From Hydractinia symbiolongicarpus (Eukaryota; Cnidaria; Hydrozoa; Anthoathecata; Hydractiniidae), in assembly GCF_029227915.1 (NCBI RefSeq), contig NC_079875.1, positions 28,396,001 through 28,460,000 of the forward strand: a stretch of 64,000 nt of DNA. The letters are read 5' to 3'. The position numbers and the translations under genes were made by a program. The notes beneath the pieces are model-generated. The model saw only the letters and a program-made list of their open reading frames with translations, did not search any database and was not told where the DNA came from. Position 1 is the stretch's first letter; each line of letters starts with the position of its first letter. Positions 1-12,357 of this stretch are shown in pieces.

Positions 1-223
1 ATATATCATGATGAAGTATATAACCCCACGAAATTAACACGCAGAAATAATTAAAACTATGTTATGAAAATAAGTTGCTGTGTGAATAAATGCAAAAAAA
101 ATAGCAAAAATAAATAAAACCTTAGGTTCGTAGAATTCAGTCTCGCAAATCATTATTGACTAAACTAAAAACTGTAAAAATTATTTTAAACAAAATATAT
201 TAAGGAGTTGTTTCTAACCATAG

Positions 224-3218
224 GGCGGACAAAATTACAACAAAATCAAGACGTAGATGACACACCAATCAAGAAAAAACGACATAGTCCAGATCCAAAC
301 AAATTAAATTTCGATCGTCATGCTCTACTTGAAGAAGTGTTAGGAATGGATGTTGGTAGTAAGGTATATCTTCATGTATCTGTTAACATTTGTGTTGAAC
401 ACATTGCCATTTATATCATTGTCCAATTTTGAACAAAAAAATAACTTGTGTGACACATCGATTTATTTCCTCTTGCAGATAAATTACTCTGACTTGGCCC
501 GAAAATATCATATACCTGGAACTACTGGAAATACAGTTGTTAAGGAATTTCTCGAAGATAACGGTGTTGATTTATCAAAATTTGCAAACAATTTTGTTAA
601 CCCATGCAAATATCGTCGAAAATATGAAAAGTTTCCAGGTGAGTACCTAAAAAAAAGAAGAATTGATATATAATGTACGCTTCCAACATTGTGTCTTGTC
701 ATCAAATCTGTATAATTTATAGCAAAAGATTCTTAAATTCTTTCAAGTGTTACAGTAGATTTCTGTGTGTAGAACAATGTTTACCTAAAACACATTGCAT
801 CTTCACAATACTTTTAGAAATATGTATTATACAAAAAGAGGATGTATATATCGTAGCGTTTGTACAATCAACTTAACATTCCTTGTTCAGAAAGAGAGAT
901 ATTGAGAACATTTCATTTTTTACAGATGGAAGTGGAGTGTCGGTTCCTATGCCCCCTACATTTGAAAAAATAAAAGAGGAGATACTGAAGAAGATTGAAT
1001 CTGGAGATATTCTATTAGGATCTTTGGTTGAGCCAAAAAAATATAAAAAAGCTGTGATAAAGAATGGAGTGATTTTCAATGAAGAATTCACAGTATCTGG
1101 TCGTTGTATACCACTGAGTGACATTCGCAGAAAGATTTTTGAAGAACATCAAAGTTTGGGGATTATGAGAAATCCAAAAGGTGCTTTGACAAGATACTTC
1201 ATACTATGGTCTGATCATTACATAATATTAGTTTCCAGCATGCCATGTTGTGCCAAGATCTGTTTGGGCATAATTTAAAGTCAATGTCTACACAAAAGCT
1301 TTATGGCATTTATTATCATGGCTTGACAACACATTTAGCAGAAGTATCGAGAATTATCTCACCAAGCTCCTTACACACAGAGAATGAAGAACAGCTATTC
1401 AGCAAAATTAATCAAATAAGTTTGAGAACATCAGCCAGATCCTTAGAATCCATACGTGATAATAGCATCATCCGTATTCAAGCTGAACAGAAATTTATTG
1501 CCAAAGAATGTTCTAGAAAATCAACTAACACATCTAAAATATCGAAATTTTCAGAGAGTGTACTTGGTAAGTCTAAAATATCTGTTTCTACTGGCTTTCT
1601 AATTCATGTTGGCATTCAGAAATTGCTGAGACGAATGTCCACATGAAAACAAAAGTTTTCAATTCACATTGGCAAATATTTAACTGTTATTTGTGTACTG
1701 CAGCATTTGGCCGCAAAACAAATATAAATTGCAAATGTCGAACACGAGTTTGCCAACGCAAAACAGGAAAATGTCATTTTACGTAGGCAATGTTCTGTCG
1801 TCATGGAATAAACTGAAACAGAAAGGCTGTTCTATGTGATAATTAAATATATTTTGAAGTGCTTGACTTAATAAAAAGTCTGGTTTGATATTCAAACATT
1901 AATCTTTCTAATTTTGTTTAAAATTTTAACATGTGATAAAAAGTGTATGATTGTCATTTTGTTTCGAAATAAACTTTTTTGAATTTTCAGATGAGAAAAG
2001 AAGTTGTTTTAACATTAACTTACCTCTACGGAAATATCAGGCACACTTGGAAAGAATTGCAGATTTTTTGCTCTATGGTAATGGTGTTTGGTGGCATAGA
2101 GAAAATGATATTATCATATTTCATGATGGAAAAGAGGATGATGATTTCAGAGTTGAAGGGCCTTTGATGACAAATTTCAAACAAGACAACCTGCAATCAG
2201 TAGCAAAAGATGTAGAAGCTTGTTGGAAGAAATGCGTTGATCGTGGTATTGAATTGCCAATCACAAAGATAAATACTTTCGACGAAAATGGAGATTTAAT
2301 AGAATGCAAGGCACTTGAAGAAGTAAGTAATACGTCATTCTTGGCTTACTGTCTGTAGGATGGGTATATTAATAGCCCCCAACTCAAATTCCTCTGTATC
2401 AAGTCTATCTCTACACTTTCTTACCCAATTATCCTCCTTCATTCTTGCAAGTGTCCTAACCAACTTAATCTACTTATATCTGGACAACATCTATCTTTAA
2501 TTCTACAGATACCTAGCCTGCTTCTTAGCTCATATGAACTCTTTCTTACTCTCAGACTGGCGTTACAAATCCAAAAGCAAACATAACAAGTAATATCAAA
2601 CTGATGGCTGATGATGATAATGCAGAATATGATAATGCGTATATATCACATGATAATAATGAAGAGATAGAAATGGAGATAGATATCACATTAGAACAGC
2701 AACCTTCCTTATTGGATTTAGAAGTTGACCAAGCTGTTCATTTTAAGAAAGAAACATCAAACACAATTACATTGGAACAACAACCTTGCATAGCTGACTC
2801 AGTTACTAATCCTAAAAAAACTGCAGAAAATAGTAAGTTGGAAAAGATCTGTAGAGACAGACAGACGAAAGCTGACCAAAACCCAATTCTTGAATCAGGT
2901 GTATGCAAGAACATAATGTATGTTCTTGGCTATTCAGATAAATTGAAGGACTTCGACCGTCATCATATGTCATATAAGCTGACTAAAAGTGAACATTCAA
3001 GAAAAAAATGTAGAGCATTTATCATTCATTTTCGTGAAAAAGTGATGGCTGTTCAGCATGAAGCAGAAAAAGCTACGAAAGATTGGGAAAAAGACTTCAT
3101 AGCAAAAAATTTTAAGATGCCGAATACAGAAGAGCTTAAATCAAATAAAATTTACATGGAGAAATATAAATTAAATTACCACGCCAAAAAAATTCTTGAA
3201 CAATGGACAAATATTTAG
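224..3218 (+). CDS. Multi-exon gene of unknown function (5' end outside window)
   Basis: Exons read from splice signals and matching phases: 224-363, 479-638, 926 to about 1200, about 1282-1566, 1991-2322 and 2556-3218 (stop TAG). Junctions fit: 363/479 is phase 0, 638/926 rebuilds an Asp codon, 1566/1991 rebuilds an Asp codon, 2322/2556 is phase 0. The first exon starts mid-codon after an acceptor, so the 5' end lies to the left. The protein starts Lys/Arg-rich (KKKRHSPDP). It then has a DLARKYHIPG segment like a helix-turn-helix, a middle with YYHGLTTHL and RIQAEQK, and an acidic-basic part with NGVWWHREN and FHDG. The C-terminus is Lys-rich and helical. From memory, similar proteins recur in many copies in cnidarian and mollusc genomes, with a longer central region around the third exon; here that stretch looks shortened (about 1200-1280). 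I do not know the function. A domesticated transposon gene is possible. Exon calls are good; coding status is moderately sure. Confidence 0.6.
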
Positions 3219-4087
3219 TTTTTCAGCAAAAGGATCAATATGCGCTTTTAAATTTTAAGAAGCATATTTTTCAACAAATTAGCCAGAGCTAGCTAAAATA
3301 AAAACATTTGATATATATATATATACAAAACTTTTTTTCTGATACGTTTCGTATGGGAAATGTATTTTTATATTATTGTGGATCATCATTTTGCACAAAC
3401 GAAAAAACAAGAACAACACGAGAAGGAAATTAATACCTTTAAAAAGATATCAAAGTATTTGTTGTTGCTTTGACGGGCTTAATACGCAATAATCTTGTAT
3501 TGTGCAAAACTTAGAAGAAATAGCTAGCTAGCTAACAGTCTTAAAAAGGTCCATTTTTACAATCCATTATGTGGGTTATATATCTGCACCCTAAATCAAG
3601 AGAATACTAGCTAAACTGCTTTTCTAATTAAGCTACTCTTTCGTACAGAGGTAGGATTTGCACCCACAACTATTTAGCTAAGTAATCTGCAGTGATCTAA
3701 GAACTACATAAACAGTTTAATTTCTTGACTAACTGTTTTTATATTGTATATATCTATCTATGTATATATCTATGTATATAACAGCCAGAAAGGCTATGTA
3801 TAGCTCTGACAGTTACAAAGTTTAGGTAAACACTTCCAGAAATATATAGCTAGCTTTTGCTATAGCTACTATATATATAATTTTGACAGGTAGCTATAGG
3901 CAAATAGAATATAGAAAATTTCAAATATATAGAATAAATAATATTACAAACCTTGTTTTTACTGCGTGATCACAAATACCTTAACAGCCAAATGTATGGT
4001 ACAACCAACCATTTCTGTCAACACAAAAACACAAAAATGGCGGCACCTTCTTGTCTTCTTCACAAACTTGAAACGACAAAAAGCACG
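3219..4087. other. Non-coding stretch, A+T-rich
   Basis: No convincing ORF. It holds short TA/TATC/TATG low-complexity runs around 3310-3330 and 3740-3785, and several TAGC-rich words (about 3520-3535, 3850-3865). Confidence 0.5.
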
Positions 4088-4351
4088 TCAGATAGCAAAA
4101 CGCGGTAGACGATTATGATAAAACGCGGTATACCCGTGTTTTACCCGAAATAATTGGAGACTGTCCGTAAGTTGCCCGAGAAAGGGTTTAATTTCTAATC
4201 TTGAAAGTTTGACAATGTATTGACTTGTACTCGATGTGTTGATAACGGACGCGGTTTCTTGTTTCTCTTTAACTACAAATTCATTAATGTTCAACATACG
4301 TCTCTTAAATGCGATCGCATATTCTGTAGCTAAATCTACTTCCTTGTCCAT
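4088..4351 (-). pseudogene. Gag-like fragment of a BEL/Pao-type retrotransposon (DUF1759-like)
   Basis: An 87-codon minus-strand frame begins with an acidic/helical stretch and contains LSRLEIKPFLGQ. This resembles the hallmark of DUF1759 proteins (a Leu-x-Lys-Leu-x-Ile-x-x-Phe-x-Gly type sequence) encoded by BEL/Pao retrotransposons. After this motif the expected Trp/Phe-rich continuation is lost, so the copy is frameshifted or truncated. No protease, RT or integrase lies next to it. Satellite units start about 60 bp to the right. The match is by memory of the motif and is short. Confidence 0.4.
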
Positions 4352-4407
4352 ATCATTTCTGTCTTTATCTAAAATATTAACAGGCTCAAAAAAGCAGTGG
4401 ATGACGC

Positions 4408-4822
4408 AACAGTCTCAGGTTCTATATATTTTAGTCGTAGAATTCATAAACGAGGCATTTAAAAGAGACGACTGTCTCATATATTTGCGATTTTTCGTAT
4501 TGATACAAGATAAATGTCATTTACGGTCGACAATCTCGTCTCAGGTGCTATATATTTTAGCCCTAAAATTGATAAATGAGGCATTTAAAAGAGACGACTG
4601 TCTCATATATTTGCTATTTTTCGTATTGATACAAGATAAATGTCATTTACGGTCGACAATCTCGTCTCAGGTGCTATAAATTTTAGCCCTGAAATTGATA
4701 AATGAGGCATTTAAAAGAGACACTGTCTCATATATTTGCGATTTTTCGTATTGATACAGGATAATTGTACTTTAGGGTCAACAATTTCGTCTCAGGTTCT
4801 ATATTTTTTGCCGTAGCTAGTG
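4408..4822 (+). repeat. Small satellite cluster (three units of the 124-126 bp family)
   Basis: Three tandem copies of the unit that forms the 9-kb array at 21.9-31.0 kb, in the same orientation. They are recognised by the shared words GTCTCAGGT, TTTTAGCC, GAGGCATTTAAAAGAGAC and TTTTTCGTATTGATACA. The copies are very similar to each other. The first two are in one open frame of 42-codon periodicity. The cluster sits beside a BEL/Pao gag scrap. Confidence 0.93.
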
Positions 4823-6254
4823 TGGAACAGTTTATGGCTCTAAATTCTTCTGCTTATTTTAATGCCAAAAAAAGTTGAGGCACCTCACGTCTCTCCCGAA
4901 TGGGTAACTTAATCGGACCAATTTCTTCAAGTTTTGTCAACCCACCCGTTTTGAAACGGACGGGTTGAGTCCAGCATCTGCAAAAATGTGTTGGTATTAG
5001 CGAAGTTTTTCGGACGTGAGAAAAGTTTTTAAACCCTAATATTTTCTTAACCGTTTGTCAAACGCACATGCTTATTTTGATCAGCGGTCTAGCTCTACAC
5101 AATAAATGTAACCGGTAGACAAATATCTAAAAAATAATATGATGTATTAAAGTGTCTTTGTTGGCGTATTTTTCCACAGAACTTATCGACAGCTTGCCTA
5201 ACGGGAAGCTACAACAAGTAAACAAAATGTATTTATTATCGAGTGCGAAAGGCCAGAATTTCCAACGCGATGTCTTGTTTACACCTTTCATTCTGTGAAA
5301 ATAACCTAAAGATATTCATTACTTTGTAGACGGTAGACTAGAATCAAAATCCTATTCGAAGCAATATTTGACGGTAAACGGAGAAAAGATTTGTGTTAAG
5401 ACTGAAGAGTGGCTGTGTATCAGGTGGCGGTATCACCATTTCTACAGTGGTTACATTAATGAACTAACCAAGTATATTTTTTCATTCTTGATATTTATGA
5501 AATTTTCGCTACGCTCTTCACTGAAAAAAGACACACCTCCAACAACTATCAGATTATCGATTATTCCAGTTCATGGACGCTGTTCTCGAAGCTTAAGCAT
5601 ATCTATAAAATCTATATTTTCTAATATGTTATAAACGCAAGTTGTATGTTATGTGGACACATTCGCTTATGTTATGATTAATAACTAGTTAATTAATAAA
5701 CAAACAAAATTTACTAATTTCGTAAATATAAAAGTTCCAAAAAAATCAGTTTAACTTCAGTCAAAAGAAAATGTTCAAAAGCAGAGAACCGTAAGTAGAA
5801 CTTTCATTCAATAAAGAATTATTATAGTAATATTAATTTGGTTTGAGACAAAAATAGACAGCCTTGGATTAATACCTTCACTTTTAAAATAATACATGTA
5901 TCTTTTAAACACATTCACTTTTTTCTCCCAGAAGCAAAAACACTTTCTTTCGACAATCACCAAAAGAAACAGCACATTTTCACATTTTACAGTAATTTTT
6001 TCTCACCTTAAAAACTTTTTTAAAAAAGTGAAGCATCCATGAACAGGAAACCAATCTTTCTAACGGAAGAAGATTTGTGTGATTGAAACAAAACCAAGAC
6101 GTGCAGACTGCATTTCACAAACTATCTACATTTTGTATACCATTTTTTTCGCCCGAGTGAACCGAAAAAAGTATACACCAGGCCTGGACCAAACTTGTCG
6201 TTTATTCATTACTGTAGGTTTTTAGCACCTGCAGAAATTAATGTAATGTAATAT

Positions 6255-6352
6255 GTAGAGCTTGAAATGCTGATGCAAAAAATGCATAGAATCACATGCT
6301 TTTGACGAGCAGTTAAGATATAAGGCTTTGCAAGTTTTGCTGAATCAGCAAA
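6255..6352 (+). repeat. Diverged copy of a Helitron internal repeat
   Basis: The order of words (GCTGATGCAAAAAATGCAT, ATCACATGCTTTTGACGA, AAGATATAAGGCTTTGCAAG, GCTGAATCAGCAAA) matches the two tandem units at about 10080-10190 and 10240-10340. It looks like an isolated or decayed copy of the same repeat family. Confidence 0.45.
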
Positions 6353-7532
6353 CATTTGCCAAAGTACTTATATACCTAATATTTTGCAAGAATTTTTTTT
6401 GTATTGCAAAAACTGTATAAAGTTTTGCATGACAGACAGTGCAATTTTTAATGAAACGCAAAAAACATAATGGCTTTACGCCACAATTCCACTCTACATT
6501 GAGTATTGTGTACTACTTCAGGTAAGTTGGTAAGTGAATACGTAATTTACAAACTTTTATTTTTACATAATTTTTTAATCCCCGTGCTTTATGCAAAATC
6601 ACTTTTTTCAAATTTAAAACGCTACGCAGATTCCACTTAAAACAAAGAACTGTCCCCTTGCAAAACACTTATGCGTGAAGTGCTTAAAAATTCTGGCACT
6701 TCTCTATCGTTGATTTGAATTGGAAAAAATTGCATTTAGCTCTCCAAAAATTTTTAGTTAAACGCAAAACAAAATTACTTTATGTAACAATTCCACTTTA
6801 CATTGAGTATGTGTAACTTCAGTGAAGACAACCAGAGACGTTCTCATTTACTACTTCATAATGAAAAAGGATATGCTATTCTCTCTATGATATACGATTA
6901 ATATGTATTTAATGACTCTATTTTTATTGCTATTTTAGACCAGTTTTGTTTGAAATCGTATTCTAGTAAAATTTACCTTTTTTTCCAAGAATAAAAAAGC
7001 CCATGGTATTTTGGTTTTAATTGTTGATCACATTTTGTCTTTATTATATCGCGCAGGACAAGTTATGAAATCTTAGTTACTTATCTTGTCTGAACAAAAT
7101 ACACAATGTCTACTATAAACACGCCTGCTGCACTTCGCTTTTTTACTTTGCTTTATAAAAAGCATACATAAAATTATAAAAACATTTCATACCACCCTTG
7201 AACAAACTCTCTATCGGAAATTTTTGTTGTCATCATTATTCTTTTTGTTAAAATCATCTAAACAAGTAAATACGAATCTTTGAAGAACTGATAACGGTCG
7301 TACATAACAGAGTAGATTTTGATGGAAAAAGTTTAATAAAAATTGAAACCTTTTCATTTTGATGTTTGTGATCATTAGATTCGAATTTATTGCATTTTCT
7401 AAGTCACCATTTTCTTTGTTTTTCTCAGCTATGTCCAGCAAGTCAGTTATTCCATTATCAATACATTAACAACCAAGGGTGTTACCTAGTGTGTTTTATA
7501 TTTCTGATTCCAAATAGTATCTTAATGCATAA

Positions 7533-7560
7533 GTGAATATTTATCATGATAAATATTCAC
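7533..7560. repeat. Perfect 28-bp palindrome without spacer
   Basis: The half-site GTGAATATTTATCA is followed directly by its exact reverse complement. Flanks extend the symmetry after one mismatched pair (CATA on the left, TATG on the right), giving about 38 bp. It is A+T-rich and far from any gene. It could extrude as a cruciform or be a fused pair of element ends. Confidence 0.85.
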
Positions 7561-9933
7561 CTATGTATACACATTATCCAAATAAAATATCTTGAGTTCA
7601 TCACTAATATATTGCCGCACATAGTGTAGTGGGTTCATCTGCGGCTGCGGTGATGAACAAAGTAGTTTTTCTTTAATATCTTAATGCTTTGTTTTTTTCC
7701 CATAAAATCTAATTAAACGCCTTTTTTTATTAAATTTTTTTTTATAAAAAACAGGAAAAACAAATAGAAATAACAGGGCGGAAAAGCGTGTTAAACACAA
7801 AACATATTCGTTCTTACTTTTATCATTTTAAAGATTAAAAGACAAACACAATTTACGCATGTTTTTTTCTAAAAATGAGTAGAGCACGGATTAATAAAGC
7901 GTATTTACTAACAAATTTACTAACAAACTTTTTTCACTCACCATTGCCATTTTGCATAGCCACTTTATATACCAGGTATTTCTACAATTTCGCGCCATTT
8001 TGCATATTTTCTATAACGTAACACAACGATGTTTACAAAAAAGTCTACGTGCTTTAATTAATTGATTGCAGTAAAAATATTACTTCCTTTTTTAAAACAC
8101 GAATTTGTTGCTCTTCGGTTGTGATTACACTATAAACGAAACAAAACATTTTTTAATAATGCTTCTGTATTCAGAACTTTTGTGGATAAAAAATAGTTTT
8201 TAATATAAATTAGATCAACAAAGATTTGACTGCTAAAGAGCCGTTTATTTGAGACGTAAGACGAATACTGGTATGGATGGTTTGCTGGAATTCCACCCCC
8301 ATCAATAGTTGTACTAACAATTAATTGTGTTTATATAGAAAATATTTGTCCCGGAACAATCTCGTCCCGTCTTGTCCCGTAAACACACCTTTGCGGAATA
8401 CACGAGATAACCTCTGAACATTACAACTGAAAGAAAAAAAGCAGGACACTTTTTTCATATTAAAGCGGGATAAGTCATCCCGGCAAACGTCCCATACCGA
8501 CAGTATACCCTCGTATAAAAAGACGGCTAAATTAAAAAAAATAATAATAAAATGTTTTTTTTGTTCTAAAAATAAATTTTTCTGTTTGGCAATTAGAAAA
8601 TGTTTTCGTGCTTATAAGGACCCGTGTTCTGTGAGACATAGAGACATTTCACTATTACTAAAGTTTCTATAAAAATTTTATTATTAAGTGTGACGGAAAT
8701 GGACCATCTTTCCATGTCTACTAAGTAAGAACAGCGGAGTAGGATGTAGCATTTCTACAAGGCACAGACTGAGAATACTCTCTCACCTTAACAGTAACAC
8801 ATTATTTAAAATTTAAAATTTACAAATGTCTTTTTACTAAACTTAATTTTAAAAATCGGTATGCCGTAGAAAATTATGCCGTTAAATTTTCCATTTATTT
8901 GTAGACATTGATTTTAATATTTTACCTAAGATGAACAACGAAGACGTTATTCTCAGTCACACCTAAAGCTAGATAGAATAATAGTAGAACTTAGATAGCA
9001 TTTAGCTAGCTAGCATAAAAAAGAGCAAACAGTACCCATGGTTAGCACAAAACTAGCTACAAGACTAGCATAAAATTAACTACTTAGTTGGGGTAAAACT
9101 ACCAATGTATCTAGCATAAAATTAGCTATTTTAGTTGGCATAAAATTAGCAAAATAGCTTGCTATTAGAAACATTCTTTCAGACAGATTTTCTAGCTGCA
9201 GCTAGCCAGTTTACATATACTACATAGTGAGAGAGATAATTCTACACCGTAGGAATGCCCTATCACATAGCTGGTTCTAGCTAAAACCGTCCATAATTTG
9301 TTGTGTTTGGTAATTTGTACCAAAGATCAAGAAACAAAAAATTTAGCAAAGTCAGTAAAAGCGTATATTATTTTGCATATAGTACGTTCCGTTCTCACTC
9401 ATGATCAATGTTTATATAAAGGTATGTCATGAGTAATTGTTTATGTTGCTTAGCCACCAGAAGGTAGTTTTTAAGGAAATGGAGAGCCATATTTTCGTGG
9501 ACGATTGTACCTAGCTAGCTATATATATTGACGCATATCTGGAAATAAACTTTTTTAACCCTGCCGGTGAGCATATACACCAGTGCGGATAAGGTTACAG
9601 AAGCGAAAATTATTTCAATATATATATATCGGGAAATTTTTTCAACATCAACATTTGTTATTACTGAGGCTTTTTAAATTTTGAAAAGCGGTTCTCGTAC
9701 AACCGTCAACATGTTTTGAAAATCTTCAAATATATTCATTATTTCGTATTTAATTTCCTGATATGTATAGAAATAATGTGCTAATAATCTCTGTTTCTGT
9801 CACCTGACATGAATTTACAGCAATGTGGAATATCAAGCTTAACTCCAGCTCTAGCTAGCTCCCAAGCTAGCCTAAGTAATTGCTATTCTTTTCAATTTTT
9901 TGTTCGGTTTGGAATAAGAGCTTTATATCCTAA

Positions 9934-10636
9934 CTAGTCAATAGTACCCGTGGAAAAATCCACTGAGGCAAGATAATAATAAAAAGGAAGCGTCATTTAA
10001 ATTTTAATGACATCAGCAAACCATCTGCAAAAAAAATTAGAACCTGGTTTTTACGTTGCCTCTATTGTGTAAAGCTTAAAGGGCTAATCAAGAAAATGTA
10101 TGTAATCACGTGCTTTTGATGAATGTTTAATGAGATACAAGGGTTTAAAAATCTTGCTAACGTCAGCAAAGTCCCTAATAAAACAACAAAAAAAGTTTCT
10201 TTCCAAATTTGTATACCCGTTGCCTTCATCTTATAGATCTCGAAACGCTGATCAAGAAAATGTATATGACCATGTATCTTTGACAAATGGTTGCAGAGAT
10301 ATTAAGGTTTAAAGATTTATTGATGACGTCATCAAGCCGTCCATTCCGAAACGGATTTGGAGACCCATGTTTGGGAAACTTACCCAAATTGGTCCTAGGT
10401 GGTCCCTGGTTACCCACGCGGTGAAACATCATTAATGTCACCACCTCGTTTCCAAGTTATTTAGCCTTAAAGTTGTAGGTGCGCTGTAATGGTTTCAGTA
10501 ATTTAGTATAGAATATTAACGTTAAAGTAGTGTAATTTTAACTTATTAGACATAAGTTTTTCGGCAACATCAAAGGAAAGTGACAAAATCCACTTTGGCT
10601 GTTACAAGCAGACACAGTCTCTGTATTATTACAAGA
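9934..10636 (-). mobile_element. Non-autonomous Helitron, about 703 bp
   Basis: On the minus strand the element starts with TC at 10636 (TCTTGTAATAATACAGAG, then a diverged form of GTGTGTCTGTAACAGGC). It ends at 9934 with CTAG, preceded by a GTGGATTTTTCCAC hairpin 10-12 nt upstream and followed by T. These are the structural hallmarks of Helitrons: 5' TC, 3' hairpin then CTRR, insertion next to T. The same ends recur at 13535-13971. Inside are two imperfect tandem units (about 10080-10190 and 10240-10340) with GATCAAGAAAATGTAT and GACGTCA words. There is no Rep/helicase ORF, so mobility would need a partner. Confidence 0.65.
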
Positions 10637-11504
10637 GGTGTCATAAAAACTTGTTTGCAAAATAAACATAAACTGCTATTTGATTTTTAGCTGGACAGGG
10701 TAATAACGGGCTGTTTCCACTGTTTTTTATTTACCAAAAGTTTCAATAATTTTTTTGGAAAATGTGTTACGTCCGTCCGACGTCATAATTAATTTTTGAT
10801 GTTTTACGGGAACTTTTCCCATAAAGTGTTGCAGGATTATTTTTGATTTAAGAGGGTTAAAATAGGTTATAATCTGTGTTTTTATTTTTAAATGTTACAA
10901 AAACTTTTCCACAAAATAAAATGCTGAGTGATTGCTTTAGCTGCGTATGGTAACAACAGGCTGTTTACTGTTTATTTTAACGAAGGTTAAGGTAGTTTAT
11001 AAAAATGGGTATTATGCCTTTACAGATGGGCGACACGATATACCTGTATATACTAAGCGCTTGGACTTATGTTAACGTCAGGCGGGTGTTTCTACTTAAC
11101 TGAAGTTGCACTACAGTTCTTTTCTTAAGGCTATTATGTGGATGTACGGCATTTTTTTTACCTGTAGTAAGTGCTCACCATGGATTAAAATTCATCAGAG
11201 CATTTTGATGGGCACAATCTACACTGAGAATTTTAGCAGTGTCAAAGTGACACTCTCAAGGTCATCATTAATGCATGAATCCCTGGAAGAGCCAAAGTGA
11301 CTCCCATATATTCATCATAATATAATAAATTCCCAATTTTTCATAATGACTCTGTCTAATAGAGTCAAATTGACCCCCTAAAAGAATCCTTAAAATACGA
11401 GCTTTAGCGTGACTCCTTTTAGAGAGTCAATCTTTTAATCCAAAAACTTTTGTAGCAAATGAACTTTAAACGAGTGTCATGCAATTGGCAGGCACACAGT
11501 TCTG
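10637..11504. other. Non-coding stretch
   Basis: A+T-rich sequence with no supported gene. Between 11230 and 11430 the words AGAGTCAAxxTGACxCC and AGTGACTC recur, suggesting a degenerate short repeat. Confidence 0.4.
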
Positions 11505-11762
11505 CGGGTTCAATGATTGTTGTGCGGGTTCAATGATTGTTGTGCGGGTTCAATGATTGTTGTGCGTTCAATGATTGTTGTGCGTTCAATGATTGTCGTG
11601 TGTTCAATGATTGTTGTGCGTTCAATGATTGTTGTGCGTTCAATGGTTGGTGTGCGTTCAATGATTGTCGTGCGTTTAATGATTGTCGTGCGTTCAATGA
11701 TTGTCGTGCGTTCAATGAGTGTTGTGCGTTCAATGATTTTTGTGCGTTAAATAATCGTTGCA
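11505..11762. repeat. 18-bp minisatellite (GCGTTCAATGATTGTTGT)
   Basis: Three 20-bp units (GCGGGTTCAATGATTGTTGT) are followed by about ten 18-bp units with point variants. Because 18 is divisible by three, several frames on both strands stay open across it. The hexapeptide-repeat ORFs (AFNDCC on plus, SLNAQQ on minus) are therefore a consequence of the repeat and not evidence of a gene. Confidence 0.95.
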
Positions 11763-12357
11763 TGTTTATTAAGAATCTGGACATGGTGCTGCCTTTTTTA
11801 GTTGTCGGACATGTTTCCAGACTTTCAGCTAAATTACGAGGAGACAATGAGTATATTATTTGTACTTCTTTTTGCGCGTACTAATTTTTGTGTTTATGCG
11901 CGAAATATACCACTTATATACACACAGGAAATACGTTCATATCGCTATGGCGTGGAAGTTAGCTACGCACGATTTTTTACACCTACAATGTAGTACGAAT
12001 AAAGTAATGTGGCTCATGTTGAGGTAAGTCAAAACATTATTGCAACCCACATTTTTAGAGAGAAATATAGGGCAAACATATAGTTTTCAATTCTCTCAGG
12101 TGAAAGTGTTGCATGAGTACATTTTTATCGTGTTAAGTTTTAGGGTTAAATCATAGAGGTTTTGTTCCTTTAAGATTTTTGTCAAGACAGAAACTTCCTT
12201 TTTGCAGGATGCTTTCCAGACCAATGCAAACAAACATTACCATAGATGATTATAAAATTATATTATCACACAAAATTATACAAAAAAGTTATATGCGTGT
12301 ATATTGCTGTTGAAATGTATTATCCGTATTTTGTGTCGTAACAAATTATGCTTCCAT
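11763..12357. other. Non-coding stretch
   Basis: A+T-rich sequence between the minisatellite and the zinc-finger ORF. It would include the 3' flank of that minus-strand ORF. No other gene seen. Confidence 0.4.

Larger units (their letters stand above)
4823..9933. other. Long non-coding, A+T-rich stretch
   Basis: No ORF here looks coding. It holds a diverged palindromic unit around 4910-4975, a segment at 6255-6352 related to the internal repeats of the Helitron at 9.9-10.6 kb, a perfect palindrome at 7533-7560, a run of imperfect CTAGCATAAAATTAGC-like words at about 9000-9150, and TAGC-rich words at about 9000-9015 and 9510-9525. Confidence 0.5.

Noticed and set aside
11517-11884. ORFs with hexapeptide repeats on both strands over the 18-bp minisatellite
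   Set aside because: An 18-bp tandem repeat keeps frames open by arithmetic on both strands. No domain, start context or splice signal supports a protein.
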